Assembly: GCA_030064795.1 (NCBI GenBank)
Contig: JASJEI010000023.1
Span: forward strand, 1-49,445
Origin: Pleurocapsa sp. MO_226.B13
Lineage (GTDB): Bacteria; Cyanobacteriota; Cyanobacteriia; Cyanobacteriales; Xenococcaceae
Reading direction: 5' to 3'
Length of the DNA: 49,445 nt
The notes under the pieces are model-generated. The model was not told the DNA's origin. It ran no database searches and worked only from the letters and a program-made list of their open reading frames with translations. Position 1 is the stretch's first letter; each line of letters opens with the position of its first letter. Positions 26,908 through 34,431 of the stretch are shown piece after piece. A program made the translations under genes and the position numbers.

Positions 26908-26927
26908 AGACAAGGCATACCTTGTCT
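26908..26927. repeat. Hairpin after the amylase gene
   Basis: Perfect arms AGACAAGG and CCTTGTCT with a CATA loop, 18 bases past the stop codon. No T-run. Possibly a terminator or a repeat-derived hairpin. Confidence 0.5.
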
Positions 26928-26968
26928 GTACGGGAGTTCGGAGTCTTTATGAAGTCAAAATTATGAAT

Positions 26969-27015
26969 ACATGCGGCGTTTATACCCGTTGCCTTGGGTG
27001 AACCGAATCGCCTTT
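26969..27015. repeat. 47-bp dispersed repeat, copy 1
   Basis: 46 of 47 bases identical to 34364-34410 (starts ACATGCGGCGTTTA). Imperfectly self-complementary through ACCC/GGGT. Confidence 0.8.
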
Positions 27016-27129
27016 GTGAATTATGAATTATGAACTCAATAGGATTTGATACTTCATCGTTCATCGTTCATCGTTTTTACTTTTTCTCTACCCCCTCCAA
27101 CCTCCCCCATCTTCCCTTACAATTTCTGT

Positions 27130-28359
27130 CTATTGGAGTTCTGCTGCTACTTGAATAACTTCATTAAAAACCCGCATCAAATTGCCACCCCAGATTTTGC
27201 GGATGTCATCTTCTGTGTAACCGCGAGCCAGCAATTCTTTGGTGATATTCGGCATTTGAGAAACATCATCGATTCCAATAAGTCCACCGCCACCATCGAA
27301 ATCCGAACCGATGCCCACATGGTCGATGCCCATAACTTTTACCATGCGATCGAGATGATCGATCGCCTCAGCGAGAGTTGGTCGATTTTTGGGATATTTT
27401 TGGTTGATTTCCCAGTATTTTTGCTGGAGTTTCTGGATCTCGTCTTGGTTCAGTTCGCCTCTTATCCAGGCAGAGCGTTTTTCTTTTAATTGGTCTAAAG
27501 CAGCTTCGCGTTCGGGAGTTTGTGCCATTTCTTTGATGAAATCATCCAAAAGACAAACCTGCACGACACCACCGTTTTCTGCGATCGCCTCTAACATTTC
27601 ATCGCTCAGATTACGGGGAACATCGCGAAGAGAGCGCGCACTAGAATGAGAGGCAATAACGGGAGCTTCGGTCAACTCGATAATATCCCAGAAGGTCCGA
27701 TCGTGTACGTGAGAAACATCAACCATCATCCCCAAACGATTCATTTCCTTGACAACTTCTTCACCTAACGGACTCAAACCATCCCATTCGGGTTGTTCAT
27801 CAGTAGAAGAATCGCCAAGCTCGTTGTTTTTTGAGTGAGTTATGGTTATGTATCGGACTCCCAAGTCGAAGAATAATTTTAGGTTGCGGGGATCTTTAGC
27901 AATTGGATAACCGTTTTCCATCCCCATAAATATTGCGCGTTTCCCAGCCTTTTCCAAGCGATAGGCAGCTTCGGGAGTCAAGGCAATTTCTGCTACATCG
28001 GGATTGTCTGCAACCATCTTTTTAGTTAATTCAATCTGCTCTAGCGCGATTTCTTTTGCCTTGGCATGACCTTCGTCCGTACGCTTCCTTTGTGGGGTAA
28101 ATATCGACATAAATACCACGTCTAATCCGCCTTCTTGCATGCGAATTAGATCCCATTGCCCACTGTCATATTGACCTGGAGCGTGTCTGAGGCTCGGATT
28201 GAAATCTGGATTTAAAAACTGTCGCATTGGCCAATCGATATGGGCATCGACTGTTAAAACGCGATCGTGGATTTGGGCGGTGCGTTCTGACAATGATTTT
28301 TGCGACGTGCATCCATTCAAGACCACTAAAATCATCCAGATCGCCAACTTGTTTTTCAT
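27130..28359 (-). CDS. Membrane dipeptidase, peptidase family M19, lipoprotein
   Basis: 409 aa. Residues 1-17 are a lipoprotein signal (MKNKLAIWMILVVLNGC) with Cys17 as the likely lipidation site. M19 zinc ligands and motifs: DAHIDWP (HxD), FMGMENGYP (bridging Glu), VSHVHDRTFW and SHSSARS (His), and IGSDFDGG (Asp). These renal-dipeptidase-like enzymes hydrolyse dipeptides, including D-amino-acid-containing ones, here probably in the periplasm or at the outer membrane. Start ATG 28359. Convergent with the amylase gene; monocistronic. Confidence 0.94.
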   Translation of the reverse strand: MKNKLAIWMILVVLNGCTSQKSLSERTAQIHDRVLTVDAHIDWPMRQFLNPDFNPSLRHAPGQYDSGQWDLIRMQEGGLDVVFMSIFTPQRKRTDEGHAKAKEIALEQIELTKKMVADNPDVAEIALTPEAAYRLEKAGKRAIFMGMENGYPIAKDPRNLKLFFDLGVRYITITHSKNNELGDSSTDEQPEWDGLSPLGEEVVKEMNRLGMMVDVSHVHDRTFWDIIELTEAPVIASHSSARSLRDVPRNLSDEMLEAIAENGGVVQVCLLDDFIKEMAQTPEREAALDQLKEKRSAWIRGELNQDEIQKLQQKYWEINQKYPKNRPTLAEAIDHLDRMVKVMGIDHVGIGSDFDGGGGLIGIDDVSQMPNITKELLARGYTEDDIRKIWGGNLMRVFNEVIQVAAELQ

Positions 28360-28621
28360 TAATGTATGATTATCGACAATTGTTCTAACAAAGCTATTGG
28401 TTTAGAAAGCCGAACCCGACTACTGCTTAGCCTCTTAATTCTATGTCCAACTCAGATTAATTATTTACAGAATTTACGTAACTATATTTGTACGTCCCGA
28501 TCCAGAGCGCGATCGCTTTGTGTTGGTCTTCAGTAAGCTTAACTAAGGGCTGGTCGTAATGAGTTCTGTCTGGGTAACAGTAATAGTTAATCACTTTGGT
28601 TCAGACATAGCTTCTTCGAGT

Positions 28622-30625
28622 TTAAGCGAAGACGAAAATACCATTAGCTTGTAGATCATCTACTTGAATGTTCGGCAGCACTACTAAATCAGAACCAGAG
28701 AAGCCAATTGTCACGTCATCGCCTACCTGCTCGAATACCAGGTCATCGATGGAGCTAGCACCAAGACCAGCAACACCGATCGCATCTACATCCACTTCCA
28801 AATCGGCGATCGCGTTCGGAGATGCAAGGATTTCACCAGTGGTAATCCAGAAAGTATCGCTACCATCACCACCATAGAGTAGATTGTCACCACCATCAGT
28901 AATAAAAAAGGTATCATCACCATCACCACCAAAAAAGCGGTCGCCCTCTCCTGCAAAAAAGATGTCTTCACCAGCTTGACAATAAAGTCGGTTGTTTCCT
29001 CTGCCAAGACTGCTATCGAGGAGGTCATCACCATCACCACCAAAAAGGCGATCGCTTTGACCTGCCAAAAGTTCATCGTCACCCGTACCGCCAAAGATAC
29101 GATTGTGTCCTAAAGTACTGGGAAATGAGGGTGCGTTGGCTTGACTGGCATCAACTAGATCGTCACCCGCACCAGCAAACACGGTGTCCCGATTGCCGTC
29201 GAAGTCATCGTTGGGGTCAACAGCATCCAGAAGATCGTCCCCTAATCCACCAAAAATCAGTTCGGTTTCTGCTTCGATCGCTGCTAGTCTTGCTGGTGTT
29301 GGCGGATTGACGTGAGTGACTAGATCGGAGGCTTCTGCAAACCGAAAAGTGTCAGAAGCGGCCTCAAAGACAACATTTTCTGGAATGATAGTTGGGTAGA
29401 GATTTTTCCACGCAAGCATCGTATTGTCGCGAGAGTCCAGAAAATCAGGCTTAGGATCTGGTTCGAGGCTTAGAGCTAAACCCAAACCAGTAGTGCGGAT
29501 AGTTGACAACACATCATCCCAGGTCATTGCTTCAGATACGGGAAGACCGCCACTGGTATAGTAGACTCCTACTTCTTCTGGTTGATTCAGGTTATACGGT
29601 AGAAAAGCTTGGTAAAATCCCGCAGTCCCTCGTTCATCGAGGAGTCGATCGTAGTCAAACTCAAAGCTAACCTGGGCTTGACCATCTGGAGTACCTTCAA
29701 ATATCGGTGTTCCAATCGCTTGAATTGTAGGTACTCGAACCGAGATATCTGCTACCCCGTCATTATTAACATCAGCCGAACCATCTTCAGCCAGCGGTCT
29801 ATTAAGAAGGTCAAATTCATTGGCGATCAGTTGACCAGTTTGACCGTCATACCAGAAGGTGGTTTCGATGTTGAACTGATTACCAATCAGCCAAACTTGC
29901 CATTTTGCATCTTCAATGGCAACGGGAAACTGGTTGTAGGGAGTCGAGACATCTTCCGATCGCGTAAAATCCAATTGATAAGGTAAACCATCGATATCTA
30001 ACTCTAAAATTACTCGATCGTCTGACTTAGAGTAAGTGATGATCGCTTCGGCTGAACCAGTAAGCATCTCTGGTGTAACAATGTCTACTTCATCGGGAAG
30101 CGAAACACCAGTCACCGCCAAGGGGAAGCGAATACGCCCTTCCTCTTCGGGTGCAAAAAAGGTCGCCAGATGGGCAAAGGCATCAGTAAGGCTTTGGCTA
30201 GATAGTTCTGGATTGAAAGACCGATATTCTTCTAAATTAACAAAAGGCGAAAATTGTCGTCCTTGTTCCAAACCGATATCTTGAAGATGGAGGAGAGCTT
30301 CAAAATTACTCAGATCGGCTAAGTCTGGATTGGCTTGCTGGTAAAAAGCTAAGTCGATAAATGGTGAAAATACTAACCCCTCATCAATGCCGACTTCCAG
30401 AAGGTGGTTCAAAGCTTCACGATTGGTTAAATCAGACAGATCTGGGTTAGCAACCTGCTTATAATAGTTCAGGTCGATAAAAGGTGAAAATCGCAACCCT
30501 TCATCAATGCCCACTGCTTCAAAGTGTTCTAGCCCACTAGCAAAATCTCCGTTGGCAACTAATTCTGCTACCTCTGGGTTAGTATTCAGGTAATAGCTTT
30601 CATTAAATACTAATGCGATTGTCAT
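28622..30625 (-). CDS. RTX-like calcium-binding protein with N-terminal NPDL repeats
   Basis: 667 aa from ATG 30625, six bases after GGAGGAG; ATG 30640 lies before that site. Residues 8-145 hold four repeats of about 44 aa (YYxxxNPDLxxL..EALxHLxxxGIxEGRxFSPFxDL), a module seen in many secreted cyanobacterial proteins. The middle (150-455) is an unrecognised beta-rich domain with a DVNNDGVAD calcium-type loop. Residues 465-600 contain RTX/hemolysin-type GGxGDDxLxG nonapeptides (GGLGDDLL, GGTGDDEL, GGDGDDLL, GGDGDDTF, GGDGSDTF). No Sec signal; such proteins are usually exported by type I secretion. Preceded in the same direction by two Gly-Gly leader peptide genes and a TPR gene. Confidence 0.88.
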   Translation of the reverse strand: MTIALVFNESYYLNTNPEVAELVANGDFASGLEHFEAVGIDEGLRFSPFIDLNYYKQVANPDLSDLTNREALNHLLEVGIDEGLVFSPFIDLAFYQQANPDLADLSNFEALLHLQDIGLEQGRQFSPFVNLEEYRSFNPELSSQSLTDAFAHLATFFAPEEEGRIRFPLAVTGVSLPDEVDIVTPEMLTGSAEAIITYSKSDDRVILELDIDGLPYQLDFTRSEDVSTPYNQFPVAIEDAKWQVWLIGNQFNIETTFWYDGQTGQLIANEFDLLNRPLAEDGSADVNNDGVADISVRVPTIQAIGTPIFEGTPDGQAQVSFEFDYDRLLDERGTAGFYQAFLPYNLNQPEEVGVYYTSGGLPVSEAMTWDDVLSTIRTTGLGLALSLEPDPKPDFLDSRDNTMLAWKNLYPTIIPENVVFEAASDTFRFAEASDLVTHVNPPTPARLAAIEAETELIFGGLGDDLLDAVDPNDDFDGNRDTVFAGAGDDLVDASQANAPSFPSTLGHNRIFGGTGDDELLAGQSDRLFGGDGDDLLDSSLGRGNNRLYCQAGEDIFFAGEGDRFFGGDGDDTFFITDGGDNLLYGGDGSDTFWITTGEILASPNAIADLEVDVDAIGVAGLGASSIDDLVFEQVGDDVTIGFSGSDLVVLPNIQVDDLQANGIFVFA

Positions 30626-30723
30626 TGTCATCTCCTCCATAAATAGAGTGAGCTGGGTTAAAGTCCCGTCAAGAGAACTTAATTTTCATTGCTTGGAGCA
30701 GTATTGTCTTGGCATAATTTTGT

Positions 30724-30885
30724 TCACCCACCATCACTACCTCTTCTTTCATGGAAAGTTAAAGTTTCAATTCCTCCACCCGCGATCGCTTCTAATTGCT
30801 CTTGGGTTAGTTGAACAAAAGGCTGCTGTGGGCGGGGTTTTTCTGGTGTTGTCGTAGCCAGTAATTTAAGTTTTTGTTGAGACAT
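30724..30885 (-). CDS. Double-glycine leader peptide (precursor-like), copy 1
   Basis: 53 aa from ATG 30885, with AGGAGG at ideal spacing. The leader MSQQKLKLLATTTPEKPRP runs into FVQLTQEQLEAIAGGG, a typical LxxEQLEAIAGG double-glycine cleavage motif of bacteriocin or RiPP precursors. The presumed core is only GIETLTFHERRGSDGG, with no Cys. No maturation enzyme or PCAT transporter gene is in the window. 98 bases upstream of the RTX gene in the same direction. A long in-frame extension to 30948 lacks support. Confidence 0.72.
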   Translation of the reverse strand: MSQQKLKLLATTTPEKPRPQQPFVQLTQEQLEAIAGGGIETLTFHERRGSDGG

Positions 30886-30964
30886 CATTTCCTCCTTTAC
30901 CAAAACAATGAATAAAAAAAGATAGAATTGCCTATCTCTAGTTTGCAACTACTGTCAAGTTATT

Positions 30965-31003
30965 ACCAGGCAAGATGAGAAGTTAAGCAGGCAACTTAAG
31001 CTT
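30965..31003 (-). promoter_or_regulatory. Shared upstream element of Gly-Gly peptide genes, copy 1
   Basis: 39 bases, 37 identical to 32541-32579. It contains TTAAGTTGCCTGCTTAACTT on the minus strand and lies about 80 bases before the start codon. Weaker similarity continues toward the gene to about 30930. Probable promoter or regulator site common to both peptide genes. Confidence 0.6.
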
Positions 31004-31139
31004 TGGACTTTAGACAAGATGAAAAATTAAAATTTTCCCGACATAAGCGTGTATTGAGATGATCCGTTCCTAAAGTCTGCTCAAAAATGGTCAATGCCTG
31101 GACAAACAGTTCTTTGGCTTGATTGGTTTTTCCGCTTTT

Positions 31140-32075
31140 TTAGAGCAAAACAGCCAAATTATTGAGGCTAATGCCGATATCAGGATGCTTTTCCCCAAAC
31201 AGTTTTTTTTTAATCGCCAATGCTCTTCGATAAGCCTGTTCCGCCTGTTGTAGTTCTCCTTTTGCCTGGAGAGAAGCAGCCAAATTATTGAGGTTAATCG
31301 CTACCTCGTAGTGTTCGCAACCCAACTGTTGTTCAAAAAAAGTAATCGCTTCTTCAAATAAAGCGATCGCTTCATCCCACTGATTCAGACCGTGTAAAAT
31401 CGAACCCAGTGCAGCTCCATCGGCAATAGTTTCGGGGTGTTGCTTGCCTAAAAGTTCGACGTGGAGTTGGTAAGATTTGCGAGCTAGAGGTTCTGCTGCC
31501 GAGTAACGACGACGGGAATGCTCCAGCCCCGCTAGGTTATGGTAAATGGTCGCTACTTTTAAGTGATGCTCGCCGTACTGCTCGATGAATACCGACAATA
31601 GGCACTGATACAGTTGTTCGGCAGCGTCAAATTTACCCCAGTACTTGTAAACAATAGCCAGCTCGTTGACCAAGTTGTCCCACTGGGGCTGGTGGGTTAA
31701 ACCTTGGGTTTCTGCTAGGTTAATCCCCCGTAGATAGATTTGTTCCGCTTGGGCGTAGTGTCCCAGAATGCGTTCGATTCTCCCCAGGTTGGCTAAAGAG
31801 GCTAACTCTAGGCAAACCCCAGTACTCAAAGAAAGTTGCTTCTTAGCTGTTTCCAGACTCTTGAGGGCAGTTCGCATACAAGTCAAAGCTTCCTCATAAC
31901 GCGCCTGCGCCTCTAAGATAGTGGCTAGGCGATTTTGCCAACTAACTTGCGCTGGGAGGCTGGTAGAATTAGCTAAGGTCTGACTGCATAGGGCTTCAGC
32001 TTCATCATAGCGTTGCTCGGCCTGGAGGTGAGCGATCTGTTTGAGGTTAGAATTATGTTTTAGGTTGCCGTTCAT
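31140..32075 (-). CDS. TPR (kinesin-light-chain-like) repeat protein, interrupted by TAA
   Basis: 311 aa of tetratricopeptide repeats with about 42-residue spacing (AEQIYLRGINLAETQG, AEQLYQCLLSVFIEQYGEHH, AIALFEEAITFFEQQLGCEH, AEQAYRRALAIKKKLFGEKH). Repeats of this type mediate protein interactions, often in CHAT/NB-ARC signalling proteins. The frame stops at TAA 31140-31142 within NNLAVLL. In the same frame the next unit continues (KSGKTNQAKELFVQALTIFE, QTLGTDHLNTRLC), so the natural protein was longer by at least 40 residues. It may still work as a truncated protein. It lies between the two Gly-Gly leader peptide genes, all on the minus strand. Confidence 0.75.
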   Translation of the reverse strand: MNGNLKHNSNLKQIAHLQAEQRYDEAEALCSQTLANSTSLPAQVSWQNRLATILEAQARYEEALTCMRTALKSLETAKKQLSLSTGVCLELASLANLGRIERILGHYAQAEQIYLRGINLAETQGLTHQPQWDNLVNELAIVYKYWGKFDAAEQLYQCLLSVFIEQYGEHHLKVATIYHNLAGLEHSRRRYSAAEPLARKSYQLHVELLGKQHPETIADGAALGSILHGLNQWDEAIALFEEAITFFEQQLGCEHYEVAINLNNLAASLQAKGELQQAEQAYRRALAIKKKLFGEKHPDIGISLNNLAVLL

Positions 32076-32111
32076 GGTCTTAACTTTCCAATACTGAATC
32101 GATGGCTAAAG

Positions 32112-32381
32112 TCAGCTATTAAGTTCTGCAATACTCACTATCGTCTCGTTGTGGTTATTGTGAGTGGTTGAAGAGCCTCCACCCGCGATCGCTTCTAATT
32201 GAGCATGAGTGAGTTTTCCTTCCAGTTGAACCAAGGACTGGTTCTGGCTGGATTTTTCTAGTTGTTGTTTAGACATAACTACTTGTTTCCTTGTAATTCC
32301 AGCTTCGGCAACCGATGCCATAGAGATAATGCCTAAACTGAGTCCTGCTGTCAGGACTAATATTGGTAGATTGAGTTTCAT
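32112..32381 (-). CDS. Double-glycine leader peptide (precursor-like), copy 2, with Sec-like N-terminus
   Basis: 89 aa if started at ATG 32381: residues 1-27 look like a Sec signal peptide (LPILVLTAGLSLGIISMASV, ending AEA). The internal Met36 (ATG 32276) begins MSKQQLEKSSQNQ, which aligns with the start of copy 1 (MSQQKL). It leads to LEGKLTHAQLEAIAGGG, the same double-glycine motif. The core SSTTHNNHNETIVSIAELNS has no Cys. AAGGA precedes both possible starts at rather long spacing (about 12). Either a genuine signal-plus-leader fusion or a short peptide gene downstream of a small leader frame. Confidence 0.65.
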   Translation of the reverse strand: MKLNLPILVLTAGLSLGIISMASVAEAGITRKQVVMSKQQLEKSSQNQSLVQLEGKLTHAQLEAIAGGGSSTTHNNHNETIVSIAELNS

Positions 32382-32456
32382 AATTAATCACCATCCTTCA
32401 TTGGTTGAGATTGGTCTTTTTCATCCTTATCCAGGAAAAAGCCGATCGAAAGACAT

Positions 32457-32489
32457 ATTGAGGATTAGTAACCTCGGCAAATCCTCAAT
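32457..32489. repeat. Hairpin in the leader of Gly-Gly peptide copy 2
   Basis: Perfect 10-base arms ATTGAGGATT and AATCCTCAAT around a 13-base loop, between the shared element and ATG 32381. Could be an attenuator or operator. Confidence 0.5.
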
Positions 32490-32540
32490 TGAACTTCAAA
32501 ATCATTGTCTACCTTTAGTTTGTAGTGGACGATAAAAAAG

Positions 32541-32579
32541 TACCAGGCAAGATGAAAAGTTAAGCAGACAACTTAAGCT
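32541..32579 (-). promoter_or_regulatory. Shared upstream element of Gly-Gly peptide genes, copy 2
   Basis: 37 of 39 bases identical to 30965-31003. Here it lies 160 bases before ATG 32381 and 265 before ATG 32276. Confidence 0.6.
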
Positions 32580-32825
32580 CAACAATCAGAGAAAAAAATG
32601 TTGGGTTTTCTAGCGTCAACCCAACTTAATAGCTCAATTTAAGCTCGGCGATCGCTATAAAAAGAGTAAAGACAAAAAAAGCCTTTTCTTCCTTTCAACC
32701 TGCCGATCGTTTGTGACCTCTGACCAACAAAATAATGGCGAATGAAACTCCCCAATCAACTAAAGAATTAGAAGAGATGTTAAAGGTTATTGCAGCAGCA
32801 AGACTTGATTAGTCGATTAGCTTGT
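32580..32825. other. Intergenic DNA with a 25-codon frame
   Basis: No firm gene. A short plus-strand frame at 32735-32812 reads MANETPQSTKELEEMLKVIA and then AARLD, without a ribosome-binding site. It looks protein-like but too short to assign and may be a remnant. Confidence 0.3.
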
Positions 32826-32952
32826 TATACCAAATCCTGTTTACATAGAATACTTATCGGTTAAATCGTCAAACCCTGTAGAGACGTAATATATTACGTC
32901 TCTACGAGCGATTTTTTGGTTGGTACTTTTTGGTAATCGGATTTGGTGTTAC
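32826..32952. mobile_element. MITE-like element with internal perfect palindrome
   Basis: About 127 bases bounded by inverted ACCAAATCC and GGATTTGGT ends. At its centre is a perfect 28-base palindrome (32878-32905; arm GTAGAGACGTAATA). Non-coding, AT-rich; a non-autonomous transposon-like repeat. Confidence 0.6.
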
Positions 32953-32979
32953 TATTGGCGATCTATAGATAGTGTCCCT

Positions 32980-33122
32980 CTACTCTGCTGATGCTTTTGT
33001 GGCTGTGACGATCGATGCGTCCATTGGCATGATTGCGGTACCAGAATCAGTGCAGAATTTCTGGAGCTTTTCCCGTGCCTCCTGCATGAGCTTTTGATAG
33101 CTCTCTGCATCGAGGGCAGATA
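32980..33122 (-). pseudogene. Remnant of a protein C-terminus, probably a SAM methyltransferase
   Basis: The minus strand reads LSALDAESYQKLMQEAREKL followed by AIMPMDASIVTATKASAE and TAG. The pattern resembles the C-terminal segment of small class I methyltransferases (PMDASIVTA). About 47 codons remain, flanked by MITE-like repeats. Confidence 0.45.
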
Positions 33123-33147
33123 GTCACTCAACGACCTATTTTTGCTC

Positions 33148-33268
33148 TAGTAGTCTGTCAACATTGATTTGAGGGATAAATATTAATAAGTATCTTCCCC
33201 TGCTTCCCCTGCTTCCCCTGCTTCCCTTGCTTCCCCCAACCCATCAATTAATTATTGACAGAGTACTA
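33148..33268. mobile_element. MITE-like element with CTTCCCCTG tandem repeats
   Basis: Terminal inverted repeats TAGTAGTCTGTCAA and TTGACAGAGTACTA (about 14 bases with one mismatch). Internal 9-base units CTTCCCCTG are repeated about 4-5 times at 33194-33235. Non-coding. Immediately downstream of the kinase gene's stop. Confidence 0.6.
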
Positions 33269-33279
33269 GCCGTATCTAA

Positions 33280-33762
33280 CTATAGTTTGTAGCCGATTTG
33301 ACGTAGTAGATTTTGACGCGCTTTGATATCTGCTTCGCTTTCTATCCCCTGGGGAGAAAAACCGTCTACTACTCCCAAAATTCCTCGTCCCTGTTCGGTT
33401 TCGGCAACAATTACTTCTACAGGGTTGGCTGTGGCACAGTAGATGTTACAAACTTCTGGACATTGCTTAATCGCATTGAGAAAGTTAATTGGGTAGGCTT
33501 CTTGAAGCAAGATAATAAAGCTATGTCCCGCACCCAATTGGTGGGCGTTTTTAGTTGCTAACTCTATTAGAGTCGGGTCGTTTCCTGTCTTGCGAATTAG
33601 ACAGTCTCCCGATGCCTCGCAGAAAGCAAGACCAAACTTTACCTGAGATGAGATTCCCACCATTATTTCATGGAGGTCTTCTACAGTCTTGATAAAGTGA
33701 GTTTGTCCGATAATAATGTTTGTCCCTTCAGGAATTTCTATTGGGACTGACTTTAGTTCCAT
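33280..33762 (-). CDS. Adenosine-specific kinase
   Basis: 160 aa, matching the adenosine-specific kinase family over its full length: the N-terminal VxIEIPEGTNIIIGQTHFIK, VKFGLAFCEASGDCLIRKTG, GAGHSFIILLQEAYPINFLN, TANPVEVIVAETEQGRGILG and VVDGFSP. A hyperthermophile member was reported to phosphorylate adenosine and forms a compact small fold. The role in cyanobacteria is not established. No signal peptide. ATG start with AGGAG upstream. It is followed in the same direction only by repeats. Confidence 0.92.
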   Translation of the reverse strand: MELKSVPIEIPEGTNIIIGQTHFIKTVEDLHEIMVGISSQVKFGLAFCEASGDCLIRKTGNDPTLIELATKNAHQLGAGHSFIILLQEAYPINFLNAIKQCPEVCNIYCATANPVEVIVAETEQGRGILGVVDGFSPQGIESEADIKARQNLLRQIGYKL

Positions 33763-33785
33763 AAATTTTACTCCTAAACTCGTAA

Positions 33786-34289
33786 CTATTCGTGATGCAC
33801 TACATCTCTGGGTTCTCTTGGCTCGTCGGGAAGATTACGAGTCCGTCGATTTTTCAGCCACCCATCCACCGACCAAATATCCCAAGGATGAAGGATGTAA
33901 AGGGCAATAAATCCCGCCAAAACAGGTATTCCAGCTAAAAATAAATGATTGATAGCTTCACCAGAAGCCAATCCCCAAGGGTCTAATAGTTGTCGCCAGG
34001 TAGAAATGAAAGTTACTGCATTAATACCCAAGGCAATTCCATAGGTGATATAACGCAAAAATCCCACAATTAGTGCGATCGCTAGTAGGGTTTGCAAAAT
34101 CGCTAAAATGGTCACGATCGCTCCAGATATCGGTATTTGGTAGAAGCTAGACCAAATCTGCTGTGTTGTCTGAGGAAGAAGGAATTTTTCTAATGCCCAT
34201 AGTAAAAGAAATAAACCTAAAGACAGTCTTAAAATCAGTAGAGCAGTTGAAAAGCGACTTCTAAAACGAGTTGAAAATTTTACAGTCAT
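33786..34289 (-). CDS. DoxX-like integral membrane protein
   Basis: 167 aa from ATG 34289 (MTVKFSTRFRSRF) with AGGA upstream; a longer frame to 34367 has no ribosome-binding site. Four predicted membrane helices: LLILRLSLGLFLLLWALEKF, IVTILAILQTLLAIALIVGF, YGIALGINAVTFIS, and FLAGIPVLAGFIALYIL. The helix pattern and the GLFLLLWALEKFLLP segment suggest the DoxX superfamily (membrane proteins linked to quinone or redox processes), but this is a moderate-confidence call. Hydrophilic, charged C-terminus (RTRNLPDEPREPRD). 23 bases upstream of the kinase gene, probably cotranscribed with it. Confidence 0.7.
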   Translation of the reverse strand: MTVKFSTRFRSRFSTALLILRLSLGLFLLLWALEKFLLPQTTQQIWSSFYQIPISGAIVTILAILQTLLAIALIVGFLRYITYGIALGINAVTFISTWRQLLDPWGLASGEAINHLFLAGIPVLAGFIALYILHPWDIWSVDGWLKNRRTRNLPDEPREPRDVVHHE

Positions 34290-34363
34290 AATAAGTCCTG
34301 AGATACCCTTACCTTTTAAGGTAGGGGAGGTTGCATGACACAAAACAAAATGGCTCGATGCCG

Positions 34364-34410
34364 ACATGCGGCGTTTACACCCGTTGCCTTGGGTGAACCG
34401 AATCGCCTTT
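34364..34410. repeat. 47-bp dispersed repeat, copy 2
   Basis: Same as 26969-27015 with one mismatch. It lies between the IsrB-like gene's stop and the DoxX-like gene, so may be close to the element's right end. Confidence 0.8.
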
Positions 34411-34431
34411 ATTTGTTTTGTAATCCACTCT

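Noticed and set aside
18825..31142. Genetic code change or programmed readthrough as a common cause for three in-frame stops
   Set aside because: All three stop codons are involved and each also ends clearly intact genes here, so decay or sequence error is simpler.
30724..32381. Lanthipeptide or cyanobactin cluster
   Set aside because: Cores have no Cys and there is no LanM, PatD-like or protease gene nearby; only the leader motif is supported.
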